From Capnocytophaga cynodegmi DSM 19736 (lineage in GTDB: Bacteria; Bacteroidota; Bacteroidia; Flavobacteriales; Flavobacteriaceae), in contig NZ_KB900715.1 in NCBI RefSeq assembly GCF_000379185.1, positions 62,001-126,000 of the forward strand: DNA of 64,000 nucleotides, given 5' to 3'. Below, piece after piece: positions 56,598 to 64,000 of the stretch (within the stretch, counting starts at the first letter, position 1; every line of letters begins with the position of its first letter). A program made the translations under genes and the position numbers. The notes beneath the pieces are model-generated. The model did not search any database and was not told the origin of the DNA. It was given only the letters and a program-made list of their open reading frames with translations.

Positions 56598-57710
56598 TTA
56601 ATAATATTCTATTTTTCGGACTCTGATTTTGGTAGGAATTCCATTCTCATAAAGGACAGCTTCTTTCCAATTTCCTTTTCTGTCGAAAGAATACCTGTAC
56701 TTATGATCAAATTCTGAAGTTCTGTGCAATTTGAGTAACCCATTTTCATCAAACACTTTTTTAGAAATCACATCAGTTCTTGTTTTTATGGTTTCTACTT
56801 TTCCTGACGGCTTATAAACGATATTCATTTCCAAATAAAAATCGGTATTATCTTTCGCCGTGCAAATGGTTTGTTTCAACCTCCCCTTTTCATCATACTG
56901 ATAAGAACAATTTGTTTCCTCATTTTCTTCATTTAAGAACTTCGCCCTAATCAATTTATTTTTCTTATCGTATTCATTTTCAGTTCTTAAAAAAACCTTC
57001 TGTTCTGGAAAAGATTTTTCTGAAAGAGTAACCTTTCCTGCTTTGTTGTATTGATAGGTTTCTTTTTTGACATACTCCATAGATGTCCGCTCCGAAAAAT
57101 CTTTTTGATTTTCAATAACCTGTATTTGCTCTTCAAAGGATAAAGGCATCTCCATTTTTTTGCTTTTTTCAATGCAATTCCCTAACTTATCATAGGCAAA
57201 AACAACTGATTTAAGCAACTGATTTCCATCGTGTTCATCAATTTTCACCAAACGTTTATTATCATCGTAGACATACTTTTTGTTAACTACAAAACTTCCG
57301 TCGGAGACTTTAATGTTCGTTTGACTTTTAATCAATTTTCCTCCCAAATCATACACAAAATTGGCTTCTTTGAAAGGATTGCCCTCTGCATAATAGGTAA
57401 CTAGATTGGTGTTTTTTCCTGTTCTGTCAAATTCACAAGAAATATTTGTTTTTGTGTACTTTGACTCGTTTTTCTCTATATTCCAATCTTCTACAAAAGG
57501 ATAAATATTATACCTTTTCCCATCAATTGTTCTCTTTCCTTTTGGATTTGCTTCCAAAAAGTAGGAAAAATCTTCAATTTTCTTAACTTTCCCTTTTAGG
57601 GATAATCTCTTAGGGCTTATTGTATCTGTTTGAGCTTGTAGTGTACTTATGCTTATTGTTAATAATAGGGCAAATAAGTAGCATTTGTTTATTTTTCTCA
57701 TCATCATCAA
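56598..57710 (-). CDS. secreted YD-like repeat protein
   Basis: Protein of 370 residues with a signal peptide (hydrophobic YLFALLLTISIST, cleavage near LQAQ). The mature part holds repeated units of the form YDxxGKLxKxxT, e.g. FVYDLGGKLIKSQTN, YVYDDNKRLVKIDEH, YQYNKAGKVTLSE and YQYDEKGRLKQT, resembling RHS/YD repeats in a short, periplasmic or surface form. No toxin-like C-terminus is seen. Function unknown. It stands three bases before the ferredoxin gene on the same strand and may be cotranscribed with it. Confidence 0.83.
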   Translation of the reverse strand: MMMMRKINKCYLFALLLTISISTLQAQTDTISPKRLSLKGKVKKIEDFSYFLEANPKGKRTIDGKRYNIYPFVEDWNIEKNESKYTKTNISCEFDRTGKNTNLVTYYAEGNPFKEANFVYDLGGKLIKSQTNIKVSDGSFVVNKKYVYDDNKRLVKIDEHDGNQLLKSVVFAYDKLGNCIEKSKKMEMPLSFEEQIQVIENQKDFSERTSMEYVKKETYQYNKAGKVTLSEKSFPEQKVFLRTENEYDKKNKLIRAKFLNEENEETNCSYQYDEKGRLKQTICTAKDNTDFYLEMNIVYKPSGKVETIKTRTDVISKKVFDENGLLKLHRTSEFDHKYRYSFDRKGNWKEAVLYENGIPTKIRVRKIEYY

Positions 57711-57744
57711 TCTTTCGTTAGTACTATATGCTTTTCAATTTTTT

Positions 57745-58797
57745 TTACTCTATCGATTTTACGACGGCTTTTTCGGCTTCTTTTCGACTTCCATCGAAGC
57801 CATCAACACCCGCCACAGTTGTATATTTAAGAACGTATTTTTTCCCTGGATTCAATCGATTATAAATGCTTTGACACATCAATGTAGCTTCGTGAAATCC
57901 GCAAAGGATTAATTTCAGCTTACCTGGATATGTATTAATATCCCCAATAGCATAAATTCCTTCTATATTTGTTTGGTAATCAAGGGCATTATTTACTTTA
58001 ATAGCATTCTTTTCGATTTCTAATCCCCAGTTAGCAATAGGCCCCAACTTAGGAGTAAGCCCAAACAATGGAATAAAATAATCGGTTTCTATTTCTTGCT
58101 GAACTCCTTCTTTCTCCAAAACAAGTGATTCCACCTTTCCGTTGCCTTTAATTTCGACCACTTCGCAAGGAGTCATCAAATTGATTTTACCTGCATCTTT
58201 AAGTACTTTCACTTTTTCAACGGAATCCAATGCTCCACGAAACTCATTTCGGCGATGAACCAAAGTCACTGATTTTGCAATATTTGCCAGATAAATACTC
58301 CAATCTAAAGCAGAATCTCCTCCTCCTGCAATTACCACACGCTTCCCTGCATACTGCTCTGGATTTCTTACAAAATATTCTAATCCTTTTTCTTCATACT
58401 CTGCAAGGTTACTCAATTCTGGTTTACGTGGTTCAAAAGTACCCAAACCTCCTGCAATAGCTACAGCTTTTCCTTTAATCTTTGTTCCTTTATTAGTAGT
58501 TACTACAAAAGTTCCATCCTCATTCTTGTCAATGGTTTCAGCAGTTTCAGAAAGCGTGAATTCAGGCTGAAATTGCTTGATTTGCTCCATCAAATTATCA
58601 ATAAGTTCACCCGCTCCCACACTCGGATAACCAGGAATATCGAAAATTGGCTTTTTAGGATATAACTCTGCTAACTGCCCTCCTGGTTGTGGCAATGTGT
58701 CTATTAAATGGCACTTTAACTTCAGTAATCCTGCTTCAAATACCGCAAAAAGCCCTGTAGGCCCTGCTCCTACGATAATTATATCTGTTTCTTTCAT
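57745..58797 (-). CDS. ferredoxin-NADP reductase, thioredoxin-reductase-like
   Basis: Flavoenzyme of 350 residues of the YumC/TrxB-like ferredoxin-NADP reductase type. The FAD loop is IIVGAGPTGLFAVFEAGLL, followed by DTLPQPGGQLAELYP. The NADPH-binding core is GKRVVIAGGGDSALDWSIYLA, and the C-terminal FAD contact is IYAIGDINTYPGKLKLILCGFHEATL. The CxxC pair of true thioredoxin reductases is missing, which fits the ferredoxin reductase. The nearby ferredoxin at 56265 is the likely partner. It is the first gene of this minus-strand run. Confidence 0.93.
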   Translation of the reverse strand: MKETDIIIVGAGPTGLFAVFEAGLLKLKCHLIDTLPQPGGQLAELYPKKPIFDIPGYPSVGAGELIDNLMEQIKQFQPEFTLSETAETIDKNEDGTFVVTTNKGTKIKGKAVAIAGGLGTFEPRKPELSNLAEYEEKGLEYFVRNPEQYAGKRVVIAGGGDSALDWSIYLANIAKSVTLVHRRNEFRGALDSVEKVKVLKDAGKINLMTPCEVVEIKGNGKVESLVLEKEGVQQEIETDYFIPLFGLTPKLGPIANWGLEIEKNAIKVNNALDYQTNIEGIYAIGDINTYPGKLKLILCGFHEATLMCQSIYNRLNPGKKYVLKYTTVAGVDGFDGSRKEAEKAVVKSIE

Positions 58798-58937
58798 TTT
58801 TTATACAAAAAATCTCTGTATTATGCTAAGCAACTTTATTTCAATAATTTATATTCAAAAATATTTTTCAGCTTTCAGAAAAACTCAATTTTTTCTTTCA
58901 GTCATTTTATAAACATAACAGAATTAAGAATTTAGGA

Positions 58938-59200
58938 AGAAAAGACAAACTTCTGAAAAACTTGTCTTAAAAAATAACCACAGTTGCGTGGCAAATATGA
59001 AGTATTATTCTTTTATCTTGGCTTTGGGAAAGTCCAAAAAATACTGCCTATCCCCATCTCACAACATCACTTCCCAAAAAATTATTTTCTGCATTTTATC
59101 TGCGAATATACTCTTTTTCAATATCTGTATAATTTTAAGATTGATAAGAGTAGTTCTTTACTTGAGTCAAATTTAACTCCTCAGATAACGATAAACCTCC
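58938..59200 (-). ncRNA. probable structured small RNA
   Basis: Transcript on the minus strand inferred from a near-consensus promoter just upstream (59202-59232) and a terminator-like hairpin AAGACAA...TTGTCTT (58942-58968). Between them are several self-complementary segments: GAGT...ACTC (59164-59179), TACTCTT/AAGAGTA (59109-59115 with 59146-59152), TTTGGGAAAGT with ACTTCCCAAA (59023-59033 with 59069-59078) and CCAC..GTGG (58978-58991). No good reading frame on this strand. The region is GC-richer than the flanks. I do not recognise a known RNA family. It lies in the 518-bp gap between cvpA and the reductase gene. Confidence 0.5.
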
Positions 59201-59201
59201 G

Positions 59202-59232
59202 CAAATATACATATTCATTTCAGTATTTTCAA
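59202..59232 (-). promoter_or_regulatory. promoter of the probable small RNA
   Basis: On the minus strand TTG (59230-59232), a 20-bp spacer and TATATTTG (59202-59209) match the Bacteroidota promoter. Confidence 0.6.
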
Positions 59233-59315
59233 GCTACATTACTAAATATAATCAACAAAAAAACATTTTTAACATTTAATTAGCTTTTATTTTCAGAAAT
59301 AAACAAAACTTCCAC

Positions 59316-59792
59316 TTAAAAAATATTTTTGTAGAACAACTCCCCTACACTTTTTATAGGTTCGTAAAGCACAGAATTCTGCAATGTTTTTTCAGGTATC
59401 CATTTCGTTATCTGCCACGTTTTTTCAAGCATCAAAAACAATGAACCAGCGATAATAGTCACCTTTAAAACACCAAAAATTCCACCAGCTAATCTATTCA
59501 AAAACCCTAAAGAAACTGACTCCACAACCTTCGTAAGTAACTTCGCCAACAACATCACAATCAACATAATAAGCACCAATATAAAAGCGAATGAAACAGC
59601 TTCTGTTGTGGACTTATCCAACGACAAATGCTGATTCAAAATCCCAGCGACATAGAACGAAAAATGAATCGCTCCGTAAATTCCTAATACAATAGCAAGT
59701 AGCGAAGCCAACTCAATAATAACTCCTCTCCAAAGACCTCGAATTAAGCCAAAACCTAAAAAAATCAATAATATAATATCTACTGTATTCAT
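59316..59792 (-). CDS. CvpA family membrane protein
   Basis: Membrane protein of 158 residues with four hydrophobic segments, matching the CvpA family: NTVDIILLIFLGFGLIRGLWRGVI at the N-terminus, VLGIYGAIHFSF, ILVLIMLIVMLLAKLLTKVVES, and LNRLAGGIFGVLKVTIIAGSLF. Family members are linked to envelope stress tolerance and colicin export in other phyla; the role here is unknown. It lies downstream of deoC on the same strand, separated by a hairpin. Confidence 0.9.
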   Translation of the reverse strand: MNTVDIILLIFLGFGLIRGLWRGVIIELASLLAIVLGIYGAIHFSFYVAGILNQHLSLDKSTTEAVSFAFILVLIMLIVMLLAKLLTKVVESVSLGFLNRLAGGIFGVLKVTIIAGSLFLMLEKTWQITKWIPEKTLQNSVLYEPIKSVGELFYKNIF

Positions 59793-59813
59793 AACGTTTT
59801 ATTGTAAAAACGA

Positions 59814-59863
59814 AAATATGATAATTTAGAAATTATAGAATAACTCCTTAAATTATCATATTT
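59814..59863 (-). terminator. deoC terminator
   Basis: AAATATGATAATTTA and its exact reverse complement (59849-59863) form 15-bp arms with a 20-base loop just after the deoC stop. Confidence 0.65.
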
Positions 59864-59877
59864 CTAACAATATCAAT

Positions 59878-60537
59878 TTAATATCCTGTTCCTGTACCTC
59901 CCGTGACAATGGCAATTCCGTTGGAAGTTCCGATGCGTTCTACTCCCAAATCAATGTATTGTTTTGCTGTTTGAAAATCTCGAACCCCTCCTGAAGCTTT
60001 AATCTTAGCCTTTCCGTTTACGGCTTCTTTCATAAGCTGAACGTCCGAAAGAGTTGCTCCTCCTGTTCCAAATCCTGTAGAAGTTTTCACAAAATCAGCA
60101 CCTGCCTCTACAGATAGTTTACAAGCTAATTTCTTTTCTTCATCGGTAAGATAGCAAGTTTCTAAAATCACTTTCAGCACATTATTTCCACAAGCTTTCT
60201 TAATTTGAACAATTTCTTCGCGAACTTTATCAACCTCTCCCGATTTTAAAAGTCCCACATTAATTACCATATCTATTTCATTTGCCCCATCTGCAAGAGC
60301 TTGTTCTGTTTCAAAAACTTTGGATTTCAAACTCATAGCTCCCAAAGGAAAACCAACAACACTACATACGTTAACATCTGTACCTTTTAAAAAATCTTTA
60401 GCATACGGCACAAATGCACTATTCACGCAAACAGAGAAAAAATCATACGTAACAGCTTCTTTACAAAGTGTTTCAATTTCTGAAATAGTTGCATTAGCTT
60501 TCAGAAGTGTGTGGTCAATAAATTTATTTAGTTTCAT
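59878..60537 (-). CDS. deoC: deoxyribose-phosphate aldolase
   Basis: TIM-barrel aldolase of 219 residues splitting deoxyribose 5-phosphate to glyceraldehyde 3-phosphate and acetaldehyde in nucleoside breakdown. [11 protein letters not shown] opens the family domain; [17 protein letters not shown] holds the catalytic Asp, [13 protein letters not shown] the Schiff-base Lys, and KASGGVRDF the second Lys region. It is slightly short with a GGTGTGY tail. Single gene with its own terminator. Confidence 0.95.
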   Translation of the reverse strand: MKLNKFIDHTLLKANATISEIETLCKEAVTYDFFSVCVNSAFVPYAKDFLKGTDVNVCSVVGFPLGAMSLKSKVFETEQALADGANEIDMVINVGLLKSGEVDKVREEIVQIKKACGNNVLKVILETCYLTDEEKKLACKLSVEAGADFVKTSTGFGTGGATLSDVQLMKEAVNGKAKIKASGGVRDFQTAKQYIDLGVERIGTSNGIAIVTGGTGTGY

Positions 60538-60640
60538 ATTTGTTGTATATTTTTTAAAAAATTAAACTTCGCAAAGTTACGATTTATTACTTTTTTGAAC
60601 AATATAAACAAAGAAAAAAGCTATTTTTTAGTAACACAAA

Positions 60641-60678
60641 ACGAGAGCTTCCGTATTAATTAACACGAAAGCTCTCGT
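60641..60678 (-). terminator. terminator of S46 peptidase gene
   Basis: ACGAGAGCTT and AAGCTCTCGT form a perfect 10-bp stem, extended by CGT/ACG, after the peptidase stop. Confidence 0.85.
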
Positions 60679-60695
60679 AATTTTATACAAACATT

Positions 60696-62891
60696 TTATT
60701 TACGTCTTTTCTTTGACTTTTTAGAAGAAGTACTTTTCTTCGGATGTACCAATTTCATCTCGTCAACGAGGTGTTTTGCTCCTGCATATTTATCGATGAT
60801 GAATAGAACATAACGAATATCCACCATAATATTACGACAAATTTCAGGGTCGTAATGAATGTCGCTCATTGTACCTTCCCAAACGCGGTCGAAATTAAGC
60901 CCGATGAGATTTCCGTGTGCATCAACAGCAGGACTTCCCGAATTTCCGCCTGTGGTATGATTGGTAGCGATGAAGCAAACAGGCATTTTTCCGTTCTTGT
61001 CGGCGTAAGCTCCAAAATCTTTCTTCTCATACAAGTCACGTAATTTCTGCGGAACATCAAATTCGTAATCGTTCGGAACGTATTTTTCCATCACACCTTC
61101 CAAATAGGTCACAGGGCTATAATATACCGCATCGGCAGGGGCATATCCTTTTACTTTTCCGTAAGTAACACGCAATGTACTATTTGCATCAGGGAAAATT
61201 CTATCCTCAGGCTTTGAAAACTCCAAAATAGCTTTCATATACGTACGTTGCAAAGCCTCAATATCCGCATTCAAACGCCCATAAGTTGGGGCAACCTCTT
61301 TCGCAAAACTATTTATCAGCTCGGAAACGAACTGCATTCCCACATCATTTTTTACCAATTCCTCAAAGGTTTCAGGCGAAGCAGTAAGCAATTTTTCTAC
61401 TCCTGCTTCGGTGGCTAACAATGACTTTTCGTAAAGGCTTTCCGCCAATGTTTTTGCATCAAAATTTTGTAACTTTTCGGTTAGGAATTGCTTCGGCATA
61501 TGCTGTGCATAAAAAACTACCGCTTTTTCAAAAACATCTTTATCTACCGACTTTTCATAATCCTTAAACACACCTTTGAAAGTAGATTGTAAATTCTTTT
61601 TTCTATCTTCAAACGATTGTACACCACGATTTTGCAAAACGTTTTGCAATTGCCAAATGCGATACCCATTGGTAAGAAAATCAATATTTCTCAATGCAAA
61701 TTCACTAAATAAATCATTAGCTAAGGCATACGGCTCAATTTCTTGATATTTTTTAGCAAAATCGGAAAGTAAATGCCCATACGCTGCCGATTTTCCAGCC
61801 TTTTCAACATTATTTTGGAAGATGCTTTCTTGCTTTTTCTTTAAAGCTACCGCCCCTGATTTTTTCAAACCTTGACTCTCTCCAATCCATTTTTTCCAAT
61901 AGTTTGCTACTCGTGCGTATTTAGAAGCATATTTAATCTTAATGGCTTGGTCTTTACGCATATACCCGTCTTGTACTTTCAACACCACATCACGAATTCC
62001 GATTTTTGCTGGGTTCAATACATCAACAATTTGCTGAACAGCAACTGCTGGAAGGTATTCTTGCGTACGTCCTGGGTAACCGAAAACCATCGTGAAGTCA
62101 TCTTCGGAGATGCCGTCCAACGAAATTGGAAAATAATGCTTAGGCGTGTAAGGTACGTTGTCTTTGGAATACTCGGCAGGACGATTATTCTTATCGGCAT
62201 AGATGCGGAAAAGAGCAAAGTCTCCCGTATGTCGTGGCCACACCCAATTGTCTGTATCTGAGCCAAATTTTCCGATAGAAGACGGCGGAGCTCCTACCAA
62301 ACGCACATCTTTAAAGTTTTCTACCACGAACAAAATATATTGATTTCCGTTATAGAAAGCTCGTACGCGATTTTCCTGCCACGCCTCTTTGGGTGATGTT
62401 TTCACCAATTCAGCGATGTTTTTTTCGATGATTTTGGCTTTTTCGCTTTCAACAGAAAGATTTTCTGTACCTTTGACAATAGTAGCCGTAACATCTTCAA
62501 TACGAACGATAAACGTAACGCTCACGCCAGGGTTAGGCAATTCTTCGGCAAGAGTTTTCGCCCAGAAGCCATTTGCCAAATAATCGTTTTCAACCGTGGA
62601 GTGCGACTGAATTTCGCCATATCCGCAGTGATGATTGGTAAGTAACAACCCCTTTGGAGAAATTACCTCGGAAGTACAACCGCCATCAAAGTGCGGCACC
62701 GCATCTTTAAGTGAAGAATGGTTCACGCTGTAAATATCTGCTGCTGACATCTTCATTCCCAGCGATTTCATTTCTTTTTCGTTCATTCCCTCCAAAAGCG
62801 AAGGAATCCACATTCCGCCCTGTTGTGCATAGAGCGAAACTGAGCAAAATAGTAATAAAAGTTTTACATATTTCATCATTTGTATCGTCAT
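60696..62891 (-). CDS. S46 family dipeptidyl peptidase, DPP11-like
   Basis: Serine peptidase of 731 residues from the chosen start MTIQMMKYVK; further ATGs at 62879 and 62876 would also give a signal peptide (YVKLLLLFCSVSLYAQ). The trypsin-like parts are TSEVISPKGLLLTNHHCGYG with the catalytic His, DTDNWVWPRHTGDF with an Asp, and TTGGNSGSPAV with the catalytic Ser. S46 enzymes remove dipeptides in the periplasm of Bacteroidota that live on peptides. GLNFDRVWEG after the Ser carries Arg where DPP7 has Gly; this Arg marks Asp/Glu specificity in DPP11. The frame is open 20 codons upstream but looks unlikely. Confidence 0.93.
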   Translation of the reverse strand: MTIQMMKYVKLLLLFCSVSLYAQQGGMWIPSLLEGMNEKEMKSLGMKMSAADIYSVNHSSLKDAVPHFDGGCTSEVISPKGLLLTNHHCGYGEIQSHSTVENDYLANGFWAKTLAEELPNPGVSVTFIVRIEDVTATIVKGTENLSVESEKAKIIEKNIAELVKTSPKEAWQENRVRAFYNGNQYILFVVENFKDVRLVGAPPSSIGKFGSDTDNWVWPRHTGDFALFRIYADKNNRPAEYSKDNVPYTPKHYFPISLDGISEDDFTMVFGYPGRTQEYLPAVAVQQIVDVLNPAKIGIRDVVLKVQDGYMRKDQAIKIKYASKYARVANYWKKWIGESQGLKKSGAVALKKKQESIFQNNVEKAGKSAAYGHLLSDFAKKYQEIEPYALANDLFSEFALRNIDFLTNGYRIWQLQNVLQNRGVQSFEDRKKNLQSTFKGVFKDYEKSVDKDVFEKAVVFYAQHMPKQFLTEKLQNFDAKTLAESLYEKSLLATEAGVEKLLTASPETFEELVKNDVGMQFVSELINSFAKEVAPTYGRLNADIEALQRTYMKAILEFSKPEDRIFPDANSTLRVTYGKVKGYAPADAVYYSPVTYLEGVMEKYVPNDYEFDVPQKLRDLYEKKDFGAYADKNGKMPVCFIATNHTTGGNSGSPAVDAHGNLIGLNFDRVWEGTMSDIHYDPEICRNIMVDIRYVLFIIDKYAGAKHLVDEMKLVHPKKSTSSKKSKKRRK

Positions 62892-62956
62892 TGATTTATT
62901 TTTTATGTTTTTCAGTATGAATAGGTTAGTTATACCTACAATTAAGTACAAAAAAG

Positions 62957-63649
62957 CTACTTTTTCCCTCGGCGATTGATGGTTGTATTGGCATCATCAA
63001 TTACTTGTGAAACCACTTTCGAGAAGTTAGTGTAAGTACTTTCTTCCTGTAAAGCAGCCAGATAACTAATCAATTTTGTATTGATAAGCCCCAATAAAGG
63101 TTTTTTCAGAGCTGTTGCCGACTCGTCGAATTCTTGTTCGGAAACGGACTTTTCATACGCCATTCGCTCGGTATGAAAAGCCGTCTGACGGGTGCGAAGC
63201 TCTTCTATTGTATCGGATACTCCCAAAAGTTTTCCGATAGCTTCTTGCAACTCGGTGGCGGAAAAATCTCGTAAAAGCGATTCGATATGTGCCGATTCGC
63301 TCGAGTAGTTTTCACGTGTGATTTTCGTTCCGTAACGGTCAAAAACAGCATATAGTTTTTCGGCACTTTCACGGATTTCAGGCGAACGCATCGAGCGATA
63401 GCCCAGCAATATGTTGCTTAAATTCATAATCGTTTCGTCACGCAGATTGTCCGCTTCTTCCAACTTGGAAACGGCAACTTCTTTTTTGATAGCCACCGAA
63501 AGTGCCGTAGCCTGTGTGTCAATTTTCTCAAACAGATTTTTCAAAAAAGCATCTGTTTGTAATTCATTTTCTTGGTGAAAAAGCCCTACCAAACGATGAG
63601 CTATATCAGCCAATTCGGAAACACGTACTATTGTTAATAATCGTTTCAT
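62957..63649 (-). CDS. DUF6261-like protein, paralogue 3
   Basis: Helical cytoplasmic protein of 230 residues that starts KRLLTIVRVSELADIAHRLVGLFHQ, the family's opening. The middle has KKEVAVSKLEEADNLRDETIMNLSNILLGY, and SAEKLYAVFDRYGTKITRENYSSESAHIESLLRDF corresponds to the matching part of the 23062 paralogue. A basic tail NRRGKK ends it. Function unknown. The upstream gap is a 41-bp array; the S46 peptidase follows closely on the same strand, so they may share a transcript. Confidence 0.8.
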   Translation of the reverse strand: MKRLLTIVRVSELADIAHRLVGLFHQENELQTDAFLKNLFEKIDTQATALSVAIKKEVAVSKLEEADNLRDETIMNLSNILLGYRSMRSPEIRESAEKLYAVFDRYGTKITRENYSSESAHIESLLRDFSATELQEAIGKLLGVSDTIEELRTRQTAFHTERMAYEKSVSEQEFDESATALKKPLLGLINTKLISYLAALQEESTYTNFSKVVSQVIDDANTTINRRGKK

Positions 63650-63680
63650 TGTATATAAATTTTGATTAATTCAGTGTATG

Positions 63681-63885
63681 ATTTTTTAGTCATTAGTAGC
63701 TTCATCTTGCGGAAGCCTCCGACTAAAAAGTGATTTATATCTTCTTTCGGAAGAAATTTTTAACTAAATGATTGCACTTTTCTGCAATCCTTAGATAATC
63801 ATCACTAAATAGTTATCCATCTAAACAACGCAAACAGAGGTTTAACTATTTAGTCACGGCATTGTTTTGCGTAATTGATGCCTTA
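63681..63885. repeat. 41-bp periodic ACTAAAT array upstream of DUF6261 gene
   Basis: ACTAAA starts at 63722, 63763 and 63804 and the related ACTATT at 63845, all exactly 41 bp apart. A further unit from 63681 shares TTTAGTCA with the 63845 unit. Palindromes occur within it: ATTGCA...TGCAAT (63771-63788), TTCTT...AAGAA (63742-63755) and ACTAAATAGTTA with its exact inverse (63804-63815, 63843-63854). The last unit ends at the stop codon of the next gene. Confidence 0.8.
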
Positions 63886-64000
63886 TTCTGTTTTGTTTTT
63901 AGAAACGTCCATAACGGGAACTAATCCTTCGGAAGGCATATAAATAATCTGCGGAAGATTGCCTTTGTCTGCCAATTTTTCGAGCGTTCGGATAAACAAA
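63883..64000 (-). CDS. C-terminus of an unidentified protein, 5' part beyond window
   Basis: Only the last 39 codons are visible. The frame read toward the stop at 63883 gives a helical LFIRTLEKLADKGNLPQ, then IIYMPSEGLVPVMDV and SKNKTE. The amphipathic helix followed by a proline-rich tail is protein-like and the frame has no stop. Too little remains to assign a family. It is immediately upstream of the array on the same strand as the DUF6261 gene. Confidence 0.55.
   Translation of the reverse strand, partial: LFIRTLEKLADKGNLPQIIYMPSEGLVPVMDVSKNKTE

Noticed and set aside
58984-59283. Overlapping plus-strand small frames (99 and 62 residues)
   Set aside because: Hydrophobic, low-quality translations that lie antisense to a region with promoter, stems and terminator; a non-coding RNA explains it better.

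Overview
The window is AT-rich chromosomal DNA of a Bacteroidota member, most likely a Flavobacteriaceae close to Capnocytophaga. The evidence is: promoter-like boxes of the Bacteroidota TAnnTTTG type; lipoproteins with late lipoboxes; DUF4271/DUF4296, DUF2797 and GH3-like genes; a dihydroorotase-DUF4296-DUF4271-hemD cluster; a monomeric NADP isocitrate dehydrogenase; an S46 dipeptidyl peptidase; and three DUF6261-like paralogues. The genus is inferred. I found no rRNA, tRNA, CRISPR array, insertion sequence or prophage.

Layout. 1-12.7 kb: partial WG-repeat protein, citrate synthase, Gfo/Idh/MocA oxidoreductase, DUF2797 protein, GH3-like protein with RsgA, a lipoprotein, a cyclophilin-FKBP fusion, an O-methyltransferase and isocitrate dehydrogenase. 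12.8-23 kb: PepSY-like secreted protein, MutS2, uracil-DNA glycosylase, the pyrC-DUF4296-DUF4271-hemD cluster and a TlpA-like lipoprotein. 23-34 kb: DUF6261 protein, AddA-type helicase-nuclease, ABC-F ATPase, an SGNH/MBOAT O-acylation pair and a small coiled-coil gene. 34-44.3 kb: formate-THF ligase, a second TlpA-like protein, a nitronate monooxygenase/FabK-like enzyme, PurC, a CXXC-less thioredoxin-like protein, and a run of DUF1835 protein, nucleoside phosphorylase, NQR-linked small protein, ApbE and MTA/SAH nucleosidase. 44.5-55 kb: two-domain aspartyl protease with PDZ, second DUF6261 protein, PruA, Mfd, coiled-coil protein, ZapA, 6S RNA and RNase Y. 55-64 kb: HI0933-type flavoprotein, ferredoxin, a YD-like secreted protein, a ferredoxin-NADP reductase, a probable structured RNA, CvpA, DeoC, S46 peptidase, third DUF6261 protein and a partial gene.

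The most unusual signal is not a protein. Five intergenic stretches carry tandem arrays of short, diverged elements with a fixed period of 21 bp (two loci) or 41 bp (three loci), i.e. about two or four helical turns. Every DUF6261-like gene in the window has a 41-bp array directly upstream. A small coiled-coil gene and the WG-repeat gene have 21-bp arrays upstream. The motif differs completely between loci while the period is kept. I see this as a possible undescribed family of helically phased, gene-linked repeat arrays.

Other notable items are: a probable structured RNA at about 58.94-59.20 kb with its own promoter and terminator-like hairpin; a 6S RNA between zapA and rny; and a duplicated copy of the fhs start region fused to the front of a tlpA-like gene. 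Most remaining genes are ordinary housekeeping functions. Start codons were moved downstream of the longest frame where a promoter box or family alignment required it.
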